Assembly (NCBI RefSeq): GCF_003851125.1
Contig: NZ_BGOW01000002.1
Coordinates: 124,001-188,000, forward strand
Direction of reading: 5' to 3'
Length of the DNA stretch: 64,000 bases
Origin: Sulfuriferula multivorans
Lineage (GTDB): Bacteria; Pseudomonadota; Gammaproteobacteria; Burkholderiales; Sulfuriferulaceae
Below the pieces are notes generated by a model. The model worked only from the letters and a program-made list of their open reading frames with translations. It did no database searches and was not told the origin of the DNA. Position numbers and translations under genes: made by a program. Below, one piece after another: positions 1-9,597 of the stretch; position 1 is the first letter of the stretch; every line of letters begins with the position of its first letter.

Positions 1-784
1 CGATGCAGCTGTCTTTGAAACTGTGCGCATATACGCGGTAGCGCGAGATTAAATAGGGAATGATATTGTGGCCGAAATCATGGTCTGAATTGGGATCGTC
101 CGCGTCGCGAATCAGTTGTTCGTAAAGAAAGCTGGCGTTGAACACATATACACCCATGGAGGCCAGTACCCGCTGCGGGTTTCCGGGAATCGTGGCGGGA
201 TTTTCCGTTGGTTTTTCAGTGAAATCCAACACACGCCCGTCTTCCCCCACGGTCATGACACCAAACGCATGTGCCTGTTCTATCGGCACCTCGATACACG
301 CCATCGTCATATCGGCTGCATGGCTGACATGGCAGGCCAGCATTTCTCCATAGTCCATTTTGTAAATGTGATCGCCAGCCAGAATCAGCACATGGTCCGG
401 TTCGTGATTTCGCACAATATCCATATTCTGAAACACGGCATCTGCGGTACCCTTGTACCAATTCAGTTCCGAGATCCGCTGCTGCGCTGGCAACAGTTCG
501 ATGAATTCGTTGAACTCGCCGCGCAAAAACCCCCAGCCACGCTGGATGTGTTTGATCATCGAGTGTGCCTTATACTGCGTCAGTACACCAATGCGACGGA
601 TACCGGAGTTGAGGCAATTGGATAGCGGGAAGTCGATAATGCGGAACTTTCCTCCGAATGGCACGGCGGGCTTGGCGCGCCAGTCGGTTAATTGTTTCAG
701 GCGGGAACCACGACCCCCTGCAAGGATCAGCGCCACGGTATTTTTAGTAAGGCGACTGACAAAACGCGGAAAATCTTTTTGCAA
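1..784 (-). CDS. glgC: Glucose-1-phosphate adenylyltransferase, N-terminal part (cut by window edge)
   Basis: Makes ADP-glucose from glucose-1-phosphate and ATP, the committed step of bacterial glycogen synthesis, in the cytoplasm. The reverse-strand reading shows the family nucleotide-binding signature [11 protein letters not shown] about 24 residues in, followed by [18 protein letters not shown] and [11 protein letters not shown], all characteristic of GlgC. About 261 residues are present; the C-terminal part lies beyond base 1. The start is TTG at 784, chosen because AAAGGAG sits 6 to 8 bases upstream and no ATG is in frame nearby. It is divergent from glgB, so the two glycogen genes share a short promoter region of about 70 bases. 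Confidence 0.95.
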   Translation of the reverse strand, partial: MQKDFPRFVSRLTKNTVALILAGGRGSRLKQLTDWRAKPAVPFGGKFRIIDFPLSNCLNSGIRRIGVLTQYKAHSMIKHIQRGWGFLRGEFNEFIELLPAQQRISELNWYKGTADAVFQNMDIVRNHEPDHVLILAGDHIYKMDYGEMLACHVSHAADMTMACIEVPIEQAHAFGVMTVGEDGRVLDFTEKPTENPATIPGNPQRVLASMGVYVFNASFLYEQLIRDADDPNSDHDFGHNIIPYLISRYRVYAHSFKDSCI

Positions 785-817
785 GACAGGCTCCTTTTTT
801 GCTTTATTTGTTGATCG

Positions 818-846
818 AATGATTACGATCCCCTCATGGCTATAAT
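818..846 (+). promoter_or_regulatory. Candidate sigma-70 promoter for glgB
   Basis: A perfect -10 hexamer TATAAT lies at 841-846, but no good -35 hexamer is found 16 to 18 bases upstream. Transcription from it would begin near base 853, only about five bases before the glgB ATG at 858, giving a nearly leaderless message. No Shine-Dalgarno sequence precedes that ATG, which fits leaderless initiation. This is an inference from position only. Confidence 0.4.
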
Positions 847-857
847 AGCCCACACCA

Positions 858-3092
858 ATGAACGCCGATACAGTCCAGCCCATGACCCCCAACCTGCCCG
901 TGGCTAATATTGCTAGCGCTGCCCGTACACTTCCCCAATTTGACGCCCTCACCGGCGGGCATGCACATAATCCGTGCGAATTGCTCGGGCCGCACCAATT
1001 GGATGCCGGATGGGTAATCCGTGTATACGATCCTGATGCCCTATCCATGTTCCTGCTCGATAATGGTGCCGAAACCGAGTTGCAACGTGTGGATATACGC
1101 GGCGTATTTGAATGGCGTGGGGCAGTTGCACCGGTTCATCCTTATCGCATACGCCGCACTTATCCCAGCGGCGAAGTCGTCGATCATGATCCTTACGCCT
1201 TCCCTCTCCAACTCACTGAGCACGATCTGTACCTGTTCAATGAAGGCCGGTTAAATCAAGCTTATCAAATGCTGGGAAGCCAGCCATACCGCGTAGATGA
1301 AGTAGACGGGGTGCGCTTTGCATTGTGGGCGCCCAACGCAGACCGTGTCTCGGTAGTGGGGGACTTCAACCACTGGGATGGGCGCAAGCACCCGATGCGT
1401 GCGCATGGCGATTCCGGGGTGTGGGAATTGTTCATTCCCGACATCATTGCAGGCGCACATTACAAATATGAGATACACAACCGCCATAGCGGCCAGTTGC
1501 TGTTGAAAAGCGACCCTTACGCGCGGTTTGCCGAACTGCGCCCCGGCACTGCCTCGCGCGTGGCACCGGTTTCCAGCCACACCTGGAACGACGCGCTCTG
1601 GCTGACCACGCGCGGTGAGCGCAACTGGCTGCAGGCGCCGATGAACGTCTACGAAATCCATGCCGGTTCGTGGCGACGCCACCCGGACGGTCGCTTTTAC
1701 ACATATCGCGAACTGGCCGAGCACCTCGTTCCCTACGTACTCGGCATGGGCTATACCCATATCGAGCTGATGCCGATCAACGAACACCCTCTGGATGAAT
1801 CCTGGGGCTATCAAGCCACCGGCTACTTTGCGCCAACCAGCCGCTTCGGCAGTGCGGATGACCTGCGCTACTTCATCGATACCTGCCACCAGGCCGGACT
1901 GGGGGTATTGCTGGACTGGGTGCCCGCGCATTTCCCGCAAGACGCTTTTGCGCTGGCGCGCTTTGACGGTACAGCCCTGTATGAACATGAAGACCCGCGT
2001 ATCGGCTTCCATCAGGACTGGGGCACCTATATTTTCAATTATGGCCGCAACGAGGTGAAAAGCTTCCTGCTCTCCAGCGCGCACTACTGGCTGGCCGAGT
2101 TCCACTTCGATGGCCTGCGGGTGGATGCAGTAGCGTCAATGCTCTATCTCGACTATTCACGCGAAGCGGGCGAATGGTTGCCCAACAAGTTCGGCGGGCG
2201 CGAAAACCTGGAGGCCATCGAATTTCTGCGCGCGTTGAATATCATGGTGCACGACGATTTCCCCGGTGCACTGACGCTGGCGGAAGAATCCACCTCGTGG
2301 CCGATGGTGTCACGACCGGTGTATCTGGGCGGACTGGGTTTCTCGATGAAATGGAACATGGGCTGGATGAATGACACCCTGACCTATATTCGCCACGATC
2401 CGGTGCATCGCAAGCATCACCACGAGAAGCTTACCTTTGGCCAGCTGTATGCCTATACCGAGAATTTCATGCTGCCGTTCTCGCACGATGAAGTGGTACA
2501 CGGCAAAGGCTCGCTGATCGGCAAAATGCCGGGGGATGCCTGGCAACAATTCGCCAACCTGCGCCTGCTATTTACTTACCAAATGACCACCCCAGGGAAA
2601 AAGCTCAACTTCATGGGCAACGAATTTGCGCAAGGGCGCGAGTGGGATTCAGGCTGGGAACTGGACTGGAGTCTGCAGCAAAGCCACTGGCACGACAGCG
2701 TCCAGAAACTGGTGCGCGACATCAATCACCTGTACCGCGACACCCCGGCATTGCATCAGCTGGACTTCTCGGCGAACGGTTTCGCCTGGATCGATTGCCA
2801 TGACGCGGAACAATCCGTATTGAGCTATATACGCTATGCCGGCGACGGCTCGTACGTCATCGTCGTGTTGAACTTTACCCCGGTGCTGCGCACCAACTAT
2901 CGAATTGGTGTGCCGCAAACAGGTTCATATTCAGAAATATTTAACAGTGATTCAATATACTACGGTGGCAGCAATGCGGGCAACGGCGCCGGTCTGCCGG
3001 CCGATGCCGCAGCATGGATGGGATACCCTGCATCCCTAACGCTGACCGTCCCGCCATTGGCTGGCGTTATCCTTGTGCATAACGGACAATAA
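858..3092 (+). CDS. glgB: 1,4-alpha-glucan branching enzyme
   Basis: Creates alpha-1,6 branches in glycogen by cleaving and transferring alpha-1,4 chains. The 744-residue product has the family layout: an N-terminal N1/CBM48 region, a second CBM48 ([18 protein letters not shown] at about 155-172), a GH13 barrel and a C-terminal beta domain. Catalytic residues are visible: the nucleophile Asp in DGLRVDAV (about residue 423), the acid/base Glu in LAEEST (about 476), and Asp in [12 protein letters not shown]. Length matches the usual 720-750. Another ATG lies at 882. The gene precedes pgi by 28 bases and is divergent from glgC, so polymer synthesis and hexose phosphate interconversion are grouped. 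Confidence 0.96.
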   Translation: MNADTVQPMTPNLPVANIASAARTLPQFDALTGGHAHNPCELLGPHQLDAGWVIRVYDPDALSMFLLDNGAETELQRVDIRGVFEWRGAVAPVHPYRIRRTYPSGEVVDHDPYAFPLQLTEHDLYLFNEGRLNQAYQMLGSQPYRVDEVDGVRFALWAPNADRVSVVGDFNHWDGRKHPMRAHGDSGVWELFIPDIIAGAHYKYEIHNRHSGQLLLKSDPYARFAELRPGTASRVAPVSSHTWNDALWLTTRGERNWLQAPMNVYEIHAGSWRRHPDGRFYTYRELAEHLVPYVLGMGYTHIELMPINEHPLDESWGYQATGYFAPTSRFGSADDLRYFIDTCHQAGLGVLLDWVPAHFPQDAFALARFDGTALYEHEDPRIGFHQDWGTYIFNYGRNEVKSFLLSSAHYWLAEFHFDGLRVDAVASMLYLDYSREAGEWLPNKFGGRENLEAIEFLRALNIMVHDDFPGALTLAEESTSWPMVSRPVYLGGLGFSMKWNMGWMNDTLTYIRHDPVHRKHHHEKLTFGQLYAYTENFMLPFSHDEVVHGKGSLIGKMPGDAWQQFANLRLLFTYQMTTPGKKLNFMGNEFAQGREWDSGWELDWSLQQSHWHDSVQKLVRDINHLYRDTPALHQLDFSANGFAWIDCHDAEQSVLSYIRYAGDGSYVIVVLNFTPVLRTNYRIGVPQTGSYSEIFNSDSIYYGGSNAGNGAGLPADAAAWMGYPASLTLTVPPLAGVILVHNGQ

Positions 3093-3120
3093 TTCAACTG
3101 GCTGGAGCGACTACATAGCA

Positions 3121-4773
3121 ATGTCTGACCCTACCCTCTCCCCTGCCTGGCAGGCACTGAAGACTCAACGCAAAGCATTGGCCAAAACATCCCTGCGCAA
3201 ACTGTTCGCAAAGGATAAAAAACGCTTCGAACGGTTTTCAATAAGCGCAGCCGGCATCCTGCTGGATTACTCAAAAAACCGCATCACGCCGGATACCATG
3301 AAGCAGTTGATCAAGCTGGCGCGAACCAGTCCACTGCAAACGGCCATCGAGGCGATGTTCGACGGCGTCGAAATCAATCTTACCGAGCACCGTGCGGTAC
3401 TCCACACTGCGCTGCGCAACCGCTCGGAGCAGCCGGTGTTTGTGGATGGCGAAGACGTCATGCCGGAAGTGCTCAAAGTGCTGGCACGCATGAAAAAATT
3501 CACCCAGGCAGTGCGCAGCGGCAAATGGCGCGGACACACCGGCAAACGCATTACCGACATCGTGAATATCGGCATCGGCGGCTCCGACCTGGGCCCGGTA
3601 ATGGTCACCCAGGCACTTACGCCATACTGGCAAAAAGGCCTTACCCCGCATTTCGTTTCCAATGTGGACCCTACCCATATCAGTGAAACCCTGCGCCGCC
3701 TGGACCCCGAAACCACGCTGTTTATCGTCGCCTCGAAGTCTTTCGGCACGCCGGAGACCCTGCTTAACGCGCAGGCGGCCAGACGCTGGTTGCTCGCTGC
3801 CTTTAAAGACGAAGCAGCGATCGCCCGGCACTTCGTTGCAGTCTCGACAAATACCGAAAAAGTCCGCGCCTTTGGTATCGATACCGACCACATGTTCGGC
3901 TTTTGGGATTGGGTCGGCGGACGTTATTCGGTGTGGTCGGCAGTGGGATTGTCGGTTGCGCTGATGATCGGTATGGACAACTTTACCAGGCTGCTCGGCG
4001 GGGCTTTCGCCATGGACCAGCATTTCCGTACCGCCCCACTGGCGCAAAACATGCCGGTGATCATGGCGCTGCTGGGCATCTGGTACAACAATTTCTGGGA
4101 TGCGCAAAGCCAGGTGGTGCTGCCCTACGATCAATATCTGGCACGCTTTCCCGCCTATCTCCAGCAACTCGATATGGAGAGCAACGGCAAGAGCGTCACG
4201 CGCGCGGGCAAACCTGTCCACTATGCCACCGGTGCGATTATCTGGGGCGAGCCCGGCACCAATGGCCAACACGCGTTCTATCAGCTCATCCATCAGGGCA
4301 CACGGCTGATCCCCGCTGATTTTCTGGCAGCTGCCGAATCGCATAATCCGATCGATCATCAGCATCAAGTGCTGCTGTCCAACTGTTTTGCCCAGAGCAA
4401 GGCATTGATGCTGGGAAAAACTCGCGCCGAGGTACGTGCCGAACTCACTGCCGCCCATCTGGATGACGCTGAAATCAAGGCGCTGCTGCCGCACAAGGTA
4501 TTTCCCGGCAATCGCCCCAGCAATACCCTGCTCTACCGCAAACTTGACCCGCATACCCTGGGCGCACTGATCGCCCTGTATGAGCACAAGGTATTCGTGC
4601 AAGGCATGATCTGGGATGTGAATTCGTTCGACCAGTGGGGGGTGGAACTGGGCAAGCAGCTGGCAGGCGCCATCGAACAGGGACTGGTCAGCCCCGGCCA
4701 GGTCAGCGAGCACGACAGTTCGACCAACGGCCTGATCAACACCTGCAAGGCATTAAGCGCGGATTCATCCTGA
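3121..4773 (+). CDS. pgi: Glucose-6-phosphate isomerase
   Basis: Interconverts glucose-6-phosphate and fructose-6-phosphate in the cytoplasm, linking glycolysis or gluconeogenesis to glycogen. The 550-residue product has the family length. Signature segments are present: [21 protein letters not shown] in the sugar phosphate pocket, [11 protein letters not shown] (the PROSITE P_GLUCOSE_ISOMERASE_1-like stretch), LDMESNGKS with the catalytic Glu, and [25 protein letters not shown] near the C-terminus in family form. The ATG at 3121 was chosen over an upstream in-frame start inside glgB because the protein then begins as [10 protein letters not shown] and aligns in length with known Pgi. A GGAG lies 14 bases upstream, rather far. 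Confidence 0.95.
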   Translation: MSDPTLSPAWQALKTQRKALAKTSLRKLFAKDKKRFERFSISAAGILLDYSKNRITPDTMKQLIKLARTSPLQTAIEAMFDGVEINLTEHRAVLHTALRNRSEQPVFVDGEDVMPEVLKVLARMKKFTQAVRSGKWRGHTGKRITDIVNIGIGGSDLGPVMVTQALTPYWQKGLTPHFVSNVDPTHISETLRRLDPETTLFIVASKSFGTPETLLNAQAARRWLLAAFKDEAAIARHFVAVSTNTEKVRAFGIDTDHMFGFWDWVGGRYSVWSAVGLSVALMIGMDNFTRLLGGAFAMDQHFRTAPLAQNMPVIMALLGIWYNNFWDAQSQVVLPYDQYLARFPAYLQQLDMESNGKSVTRAGKPVHYATGAIIWGEPGTNGQHAFYQLIHQGTRLIPADFLAAAESHNPIDHQHQVLLSNCFAQSKALMLGKTRAEVRAELTAAHLDDAEIKALLPHKVFPGNRPSNTLLYRKLDPHTLGALIALYEHKVFVQGMIWDVNSFDQWGVELGKQLAGAIEQGLVSPGQVSEHDSSTNGLINTCKALSADSS

Positions 4774-4899
4774 CGCTCATTGCGGCTTCGAGAAATCCAG
4801 GCTCACCCCCTCCTTGCCACAATTCGGGAACAGGGTGATAAAGCCGGATTAAATTAAGCGCTTGCAGCCTGCGCTGTTACGACGACAAAAGGGACTCAG

Positions 4900-5280
4900 A
4901 TGACAATTGCCTTGTGGATGGTATTGGCTGCAGCGCTGATACCCTACCTATTCGCTGTAATCGCGAAATTCGGCCGCGATTATGACAATAGCGCGCCGCG
5001 CGAATATCTGGCGCGTGCCACAGGCTGGCGTCAGCGTTCGAATTGGGCTCATCTGAACGGGTTCGAAGCGTTTCCACCCTTCGCTGCTGCCGTTATTACC
5101 GCACACCTATTGATCGGCCAAAGTGCTTTGACCGACTGGCTTGCCCTCGGCTTTGTCACAGTGCGGTTGCTGCATGGCGTCTTTTATATCGCGAACCTGG
5201 CCACGCTGCGCTCGGCGGCGTGGGCTGCCGGATTCTTATGCGTGGTCAGCCTGTTTCTGGCGGCTGCCCGGATCATCTGA
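4900..5280 (+). CDS. MAPEG-family membrane protein
   Basis: A 126-residue integral membrane protein with about four hydrophobic segments (residues 2-22, 55-75, 77-97, 104-124). The charged cytoplasmic-type loop after helix 1 and the segment RSNWAHLNGFEAFPPFAAAV match bacterial MAPEG proteins (membrane-associated proteins in eicosanoid and glutathione metabolism), in which Asn-x-x-Glu-x-hydrophobic is conserved. Its substrate is unknown. A Shine-Dalgarno AAAGGGA precedes the ATG. It is a monocistron ended by a bidirectional hairpin terminator that also faces the tRNA genes. Confidence 0.8.
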   Translation: MTIALWMVLAAALIPYLFAVIAKFGRDYDNSAPREYLARATGWRQRSNWAHLNGFEAFPPFAAAVITAHLLIGQSALTDWLALGFVTVRLLHGVFYIANLATLRSAAWAAGFLCVVSLFLAAARII

Positions 5281-5325
5281 ACGCATCAATCAACGCGTCG
5301 CCGAGGAAACCTCTGCGCGGAAAAT

Positions 5326-5364
5326 AAAAAACCGCAAGATCACAGCGTGATTTTGCGGTTTTTT
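5326..5364. terminator. Bidirectional rho-independent terminator
   Basis: An 18-base stem (5326-5343 with 5347-5364, one G-T pair) with a three-base loop AGC, bearing an A run on the left and a T run on the right. It can end the MAPEG transcript rightward and the tRNA transcript leftward. Confidence 0.85.
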
Positions 5365-5370
5365 AATGGT

Positions 5371-5447
5371 TGGCGGAGTGGACGGGACTCGAACCCGCGA
5401 CCCCCGGCGTGACAGGCCGGTATTCTAACCAACTGAACTACCACTCC
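5371..5447 (-). tRNA. tRNA-Asp (GTC)
   Basis: The reverse strand folds as a 77-base cloverleaf with acceptor stem GGAGTGG/CCACTCC, anticodon loop CTGTCAC giving anticodon GTC, T arm GGGTTCGAGTCCC and an encoded CCA end. It is last in a leftward cluster of three tRNA genes and lies just upstream of the bidirectional terminator at 5326-5364. Confidence 0.96.
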
Positions 5448-5480
5448 AATTTTCCAATGGCGAAGCATCGGAAAACAAAC

Positions 5481-5500
5481 GGGCTGCATCGCTGCAGCCC
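5481..5500 (-). terminator. Hairpin between tRNA-Glu and tRNA-Asp
   Basis: GGGCTGC and GCAGCCC form a perfect 7-base stem with a six-base loop. On the minus strand it is followed by GTTTGTTTT, so it may be a partial terminator or an RNA processing structure after tRNA-Glu. Confidence 0.45.
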
Positions 5501-5508
5501 GTCAAGAC

Positions 5509-5584
5509 TGGCGTCCCCAACGAGATTCGAACTCGTGTTATCGCCGTGAAAGGGCGGTGTCCTAGGCCTCTAGACGATGGGGAC
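5509..5584 (-). tRNA. tRNA-Glu (TTC)
   Basis: A 76-base cloverleaf on the reverse strand with acceptor stem GTCCCCA/TGGGGAC, anticodon loop CTTTCAC giving anticodon TTC, T arm AGTTCGAATCT and encoded CCA. Middle tRNA of the leftward cluster; a short protein gene lies between it and tRNA-Ala. Confidence 0.96.
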
Positions 5585-5612
5585 CTGTGTGCAACTCGAC
5601 GCGAGCAGTTTC

Positions 5613-5792
5613 CTATTTTCCGGAAAACTGCGTTACTACTGTACCCAGCAACAACAGGGCGAACCCTGCGGGTATCATGGCCATCCAGATACTCGGCTCA
5701 CCATATTCAACCAAATCGATGGCACCGAAAATCAATCCAAGCACGCTCATCAAGATACCTGCCCAGACCGTCACTATGCCAACTTTGTGCAT
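5613..5792 (-). CDS. Small two-helix membrane protein between tRNA genes
   Basis: A 59-residue protein of unknown function starting MHKVGIVTVW, with two hydrophobic helices (about residues 4-23 and 35-54) separated by a short acidic loop, and ending TVVTQFSGK. The ATG at 5792 is preceded by GTGGAG 5 bases upstream; a longer reading would run into tRNA-Ala and is not credible. It starts 15 bases after the 3' end of tRNA-Ala and ends 28 bases before tRNA-Glu on the same strand, so it is probably co-transcribed with the tRNAs and cut free by tRNA processing. No family recognised. Confidence 0.65.
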   Translation of the reverse strand: MHKVGIVTVWAGILMSVLGLIFGAIDLVEYGEPSIWMAMIPAGFALLLLGTVVTQFSGK

Positions 5793-5807
5793 TCGGCTCC
5801 ACTTTTC

Positions 5808-5883
<76 letters not shown>

Positions 5884-5942
5884 GAAAGACGCGCATTATA
5901 TGGAGCCACGGCGGTATTGTAAACAGTTTGCCGCAACAATTT

Positions 5943-7325
5943 TCACAGCGGAAGGAGCTTTCCGGGGTTGAGCAGACCCTGTGGATCGAATTTCGCCTTG
6001 ATTAAACGCATCATTTCCAGACTGGCTGCATTAATCTCCATACTGACATAATCGCGCTTTTCACTGCCGATACCATGCTCGCCCGACAACGTCCCGCCCA
6101 GTTCCAATACCTGGGAAAATAATTCCCGCAAAGCCTGCCTGGCATTTTTCATCTGTTGCGAGTCAGCCGGATTCACCATGATATTGACATGCAGGTTACC
6201 GTTGCCGGCATGACCAAAGCTGACGATGGGCAATGCGAAGCGCTCAGCCAACCGGTCAATATAGCCGACCAGTTCAGCCAGACGCGATACCGGGACCACG
6301 ACGTCCTCATTGATTTTCAACGGTGCGATACGCTTCACCGCATGCGACAGCGATCTGCGCGCCTGCCACAACCGGGCAACATCTGCGGGATTGTCCGCCT
6401 CCAGCAATTCGAGCATGCCATTGCCCTGCAGCGCAGTTTTCAGCGCACCGATCTGGCGCGGCAGATCGCTCGCAGCGCCATCGGCTTCCACCATCAGCAA
6501 CGCCTCCGTACCGTCAGGCAAGCCGGTCGCCGCACCCGCCGCCTGGATCGCCAGAAGGGAACGCTGATCCATGAACTCCAGCGCGCACGGCACCACCGCC
6601 TGGTTCATTACCCGCGCCACCGCGGCGCACGCATCCAGATTGGTCGCATAACACACGCGCAAAGTGGCGCGTGCTTCGGGCGCGGGCAATAGCTTGAGCG
6701 TGGCTTCGGTAATCAGCCCCAGCGTGCCTTCCGATCCCACCAGCAGACGCGTGAGGTCATAGCCGGTCACGCCCTTGGTGGTCCGGCAGCCGGTACGCAG
6801 TTCGGCACCGGTACCGGCCACGGCACGCAGCCCCAGCACATAGTCGCGCGTCACGCCGTATTTCACTGCGCGCGGTCCGGCTGCATTCATCGCCAGATTG
6901 CCGCCGATTTGGCAGTAGGGTGAACTGCCCGGGTCGGGCGGATAGAACAGGCCATGCGCGCGCGCGGCAAGTTCGATGTCCGCCGTCACCACACCGGGCT
7001 GCACCACCATGTAGCGGTCGGCTGGATTGAATTCAAGGATGGCGTTCATGCACTCGAAACTCACCACCACACTACCCGGGGCAGGCAGCGCACCCCCCAC
7101 GTTGCCCGAGCCTGCGCCGCGCGCCACCAGCGCAATATGGTGGGCAAGCGCCACGCGCATCAGTGCGACGACGTGTTCATGGCTGGCAGGAAACAATACC
7201 GCGTCAGGCAGACAGGAGCGGGGGGTTTCATCGTGACTGTACAGCGCCAGGGTCACCGCGTCGGTGAAGACGCGCTCGGCAGACAGCGCTGTGGTGAAAT
7301 CCGCCAGTGCAGCAGGGGGTAACAT
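5943..7325 (-). CDS. FAD-linked oxidase, GlcD / D-lactate dehydrogenase type
   Basis: A 460-residue flavoprotein of the VAO/PCMH family, most like the GlcD subunit of glycolate oxidase and related D-2-hydroxyacid dehydrogenases, which oxidise 2-hydroxyacids to 2-ketoacids. The FAD domain contains ARGAGSGNVGGA, the segment IGGNLAMNAAGPRAVKYGVTRDYV and VGSEGTLGLITE. The C-terminal domain has FGHAGNGNLHVN and GTLSGEHGIGSEKR, typical of the family. The start is ATG 7325 because AGAGG lies 5 bases upstream; GTG 7331 is also in frame. Both ribosome binding site and start abut the palindromic element at 7327-7425. No glcE/glcF neighbours are seen, so the exact substrate is open. Confidence 0.88.
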   Translation of the reverse strand: MLPPAALADFTTALSAERVFTDAVTLALYSHDETPRSCLPDAVLFPASHEHVVALMRVALAHHIALVARGAGSGNVGGALPAPGSVVVSFECMNAILEFNPADRYMVVQPGVVTADIELAARAHGLFYPPDPGSSPYCQIGGNLAMNAAGPRAVKYGVTRDYVLGLRAVAGTGAELRTGCRTTKGVTGYDLTRLLVGSEGTLGLITEATLKLLPAPEARATLRVCYATNLDACAAVARVMNQAVVPCALEFMDQRSLLAIQAAGAATGLPDGTEALLMVEADGAASDLPRQIGALKTALQGNGMLELLEADNPADVARLWQARRSLSHAVKRIAPLKINEDVVVPVSRLAELVGYIDRLAERFALPIVSFGHAGNGNLHVNIMVNPADSQQMKNARQALRELFSQVLELGGTLSGEHGIGSEKRDYVSMEINAASLEMMRLIKAKFDPQGLLNPGKLLPL

Positions 7326-7326
7326 G

Positions 7327-7425
7327 GGCACCTCTAAAAATTCAAAATTCTAGGCGAGACAAGGCACGATAAAAATTCTGGAGCAACGCCGTATCGCAAC
7401 GAAGTTTGAATTTTTAGCGGTGCCC
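7327..7425. repeat. Palindromic MITE-like element
   Basis: The 99-base element has 21-base terminal inverted arms (7327-7347 and 7405-7425) that differ at one position; each arm reads GGGCACC, then CTCT or CGCT, then AAAAATTCAAA. The interior carries no ORF and is partly self-complementary. One copy only is seen in this window. The left arm supplies the AGAGG and GTGCCC just before the GlcD-type gene start. Confidence 0.75.
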
Positions 7426-7431
7426 ACATCG

Positions 7432-7974
7432 TTAATTCTCGCTTTCGGCGGCTTCCGACAGCCACGCATCCTTGAGCATGGCATCGCTATCGGGATAACG
7501 CGCATAGGCTTGCTGCACCAGCGCATCATAGTCAAAGCGCGAATACGGCAACTGGGTCTGCTCTTCCAGTGTATGGCGCATTGCCTGCGTCATCGCCGGC
7601 CCCATGCCAACTACACGCTTGGCCTGGATAATCCCGTTGCTGGCGTCCACCAGCGTCATTTGCACGCGCGCACTGTCGCCGGGCGGATTGACCGGCACGG
7701 CCTGCTCGTCCGGGCGCAACTGATGCACGTTATAAGCCACGTCCGACCACTCGCATACATCCTCGATTCGATACAGCAGAAACAGCACCGGTTGCTGAAC
7801 ATACAGCGCAAACTCGACCGGCTGGGTACGGAACCCGCCCACTTCTTCGGGCGTCGGGTTGGTCCAGAACAGCACCAGATCATGCACACCATCGCGATAG
7901 CAATACTGGGTTGCTTCCGAGTAAGTGGTGTGATCGGGTGAGTATCTTTCCCCCACTTGGCGTGTACCCATCAT
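7432..7974 (-). CDS. Hypothetical protein, 180 residues
   Basis: A soluble, acidic protein without signal peptide or membrane segment. It begins MMGTRQVGERYSPD, has an aromatic stretch DGVHDLVLFW, and a C-terminal alpha-helical region ending AAESEN. No family is recognised. The ATGA overlap with the upstream SseB-like gene (7971-7974) and GGAGG directly before the start show translational coupling, so the two proteins probably act together. The second ATG at 7971 has better spacing to the GGAGG. A length of 180 with few basic residues argues against DNA binding. Confidence 0.75.
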   Translation of the reverse strand: MMGTRQVGERYSPDHTTYSEATQYCYRDGVHDLVLFWTNPTPEEVGGFRTQPVEFALYVQQPVLFLLYRIEDVCEWSDVAYNVHQLRPDEQAVPVNPPGDSARVQMTLVDASNGIIQAKRVVGMGPAMTQAMRHTLEEQTQLPYSRFDYDALVQQAYARYPDSDAMLKDAWLSEAAESEN

Positions 7975-8393
7975 GCCTCCGGCGGCAGACTCGCCATCAA
8001 ATCCGCAACCATTTCCGGCTCCAGATCGAAACCCGCTTCCAGCCCCGGGTTTAATGCGATGCCGGCGGGCGCGCCCATTTTCCGCAACACCCAGGAAAAT
8101 TCGGTAAGCAGCCCCCCGCCAAACCCGGGATAGTGCTCGACGAATGTCTTGGCGCGTTCCGGGCTGGTGAACAGCACCAGCACCTTGGTTCCAGTCTCAT
8201 CCTCAACCACCAACGGCTGGGCGCGCGTGCTGCGCTGAAAGCCCTTGATCTCGTTTGTTTCGTCTTCGACCGGCATGAATATTTGCGCATCCATCAGGTA
8301 ATGGATGAAATCATCGCCGGAAACGCTGCCATCCAGCGCACACTGCAGCTGTTTTTCCAAATCGTTTTTAGGTTCAAAAGTGCCTTGATTCAT
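7971..8393 (-). CDS. SseB-domain protein
   Basis: A 140-residue cytoplasmic protein matching the SseB N-terminal domain (enhanced serine sensitivity family): NDLEKQLQCALDG, a FMPVEDETN strand region and LVLFTSPERAKTFVE in the middle, then GIALNPG and a C-terminal FDLEPEMVADL helix. The biochemical role of SseB domains is not settled. It is first in a two-gene leftward operon with the hypothetical protein downstream. The start ATG 8393 leaves a 131-base gap to the divergent gene at 8525, enough for two promoters. Confidence 0.75.
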   Translation of the reverse strand: MNQGTFEPKNDLEKQLQCALDGSVSGDDFIHYLMDAQIFMPVEDETNEIKGFQRSTRAQPLVVEDETGTKVLVLFTSPERAKTFVEHYPGFGGGLLTEFSWVLRKMGAPAGIALNPGLEAGFDLEPEMVADLMASLPPEA

Positions 8394-8524
8394 TGGACTA
8401 GCTCAGAAAGTGACCTTAGAAGTGTAGCGCAATTCGGCAACCGGGCGTATCTCGACTGGCATCACGCGCCGATTTTTCTTAGAATAGCGGTCTTCATCGA
8501 TTATTTGATTCAGAGGAACCAGGC

Positions 8525-8941
8525 ATGTCCGGACATTTCCCTTTCAGCGGCAATACCAATCGCGTCAGCGTGTTCGGTTTTTACGAGCGCTACAATCTCA
8601 ATCCTGCCATGCAGGAAAAATATTACAAGTGGTGGTATGACTGGGCGAAGAATTTTGTCATGGCGGACGCCGACCTCAAGGCCACCAAAGGCATGGAATT
8701 CACTCACTATCCGTTCGGCCAGCATTCGCATGTGGATTTCCATCTGCGCCAGGGTGCCTGGACCACAGCGCTGATCGATCTGGGCGGATTCATCAAAGGC
8801 ACGATCCTCCCAAAGCTGTCCGACGCGCAGATGCACAAGCTCGACGAAGACCATCACCACATGCTGCACACGCTGGAAGAAGAAGCCAAGGCAACACCGC
8901 GTCCGCCGCAGCCTGAGCTCGGCTGGTTCCGCCACACCTGA
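8525..8941 (+). CDS. Hypothetical protein, aromatic- and His-rich
   Basis: A 138-residue soluble protein of no recognised family. It is unusually rich in Tyr, Trp, Phe and His: YYKWWYDWAKNFVMAD near residue 35, then THYPFGQHSHVDFHLRQ, and DEDHHHMLHTLEEE toward the C-terminus. The clustered histidines could bind metal or heme, but this is only an inference. The ATG follows GAGG at 6 to 9 bases. It is 19 bases upstream of nth and divergent from the SseB operon. Confidence 0.75.
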   Translation: MSGHFPFSGNTNRVSVFGFYERYNLNPAMQEKYYKWWYDWAKNFVMADADLKATKGMEFTHYPFGQHSHVDFHLRQGAWTTALIDLGGFIKGTILPKLSDAQMHKLDEDHHHMLHTLEEEAKATPRPPQPELGWFRHT

Positions 8942-8960
8942 TGCACCCCGGCTACGCCGG

Positions 8961-9596
8961 ATGAACGCTGCCAAACGCCGCGAAATTTTTGCACGCTTCG
9001 CGGCGGCCAATCCCCATCCCACCACCGAGCTGGAGTACACCACCCCGTTCGAACTGCTGGTGGCGGTGGTGTTGTCGGCGCAAGCCACCGACAAGAGTGT
9101 CAACCTCGCCACGCGCATCCTGTTTCCGCGCGCCAACACCCCCGCTGCACTGCTTGCGCTGGGCCAGGTGGGGCTGGAAAAATACATTCAGCGCATTGGC
9201 TTGTACAAGAGCAAGGCCAAGCACCTGATCGAAACCTGCCGTATCCTGCTCGAGCAGCACAACGGTGAAGTGCCCACCACCCGTACGGCGCTTGAAGCCT
9301 TGCCCGGCGTCGGGCGCAAAACCGCCAACGTGCTGCTCAATACCGCGTTTGGCGAAGCGGTCATGGCGGTCGATACGCATATTTTCCGTGTCGCCAACCG
9401 GATTCCGCTGGCCCCCGGCAAAACCGTACTCGAAGTCGAGCACAAGCTGATGAAGAATATCCCGCGCGAATACCTGCAGGACGCCCACCACTGGCTGATT
9501 TTGCATGGCCGTTATATCTGCAAGGCGCGCAAACCCGATTGCCCGCATTGCCTGATTGCCGACCTGTGCGAATATCCGCAGAAAACGGCGGGCTGA
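8961..9596 (+). CDS. nth: Endonuclease III (base excision DNA glycosylase/AP lyase)
   Basis: Removes oxidised pyrimidines from DNA and nicks the abasic site. The 211-residue length is standard. It has the helix-hairpin-helix LPGVGRKTANVLLN (about 113-126) followed by the catalytic Asp in VDTHIFRVANR; the catalytic Lys is the one in GRKTAN. The C-terminal 4Fe-4S cluster is formed by Cys residues in ICKARKPDCPHCLIADLCEYP, spaced C-x6-C-x2-C-x5-C. The TGA at 9594-9596 is followed one base later by the next ATG, suggesting coupling with the FIST gene. Confidence 0.96.
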   Translation: MNAAKRREIFARFAAANPHPTTELEYTTPFELLVAVVLSAQATDKSVNLATRILFPRANTPAALLALGQVGLEKYIQRIGLYKSKAKHLIETCRILLEQHNGEVPTTRTALEALPGVGRKTANVLLNTAFGEAVMAVDTHIFRVANRIPLAPGKTVLEVEHKLMKNIPREYLQDAHHWLILHGRYICKARKPDCPHCLIADLCEYPQKTAG

Positions 9597-9597
9597 C

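Noticed and set aside
3271-4713. Long minus-strand frame of 480 codons opposite pgi
   Set aside because: It is antisense to a clear Pgi reading with all motifs and has no start signal or known family.
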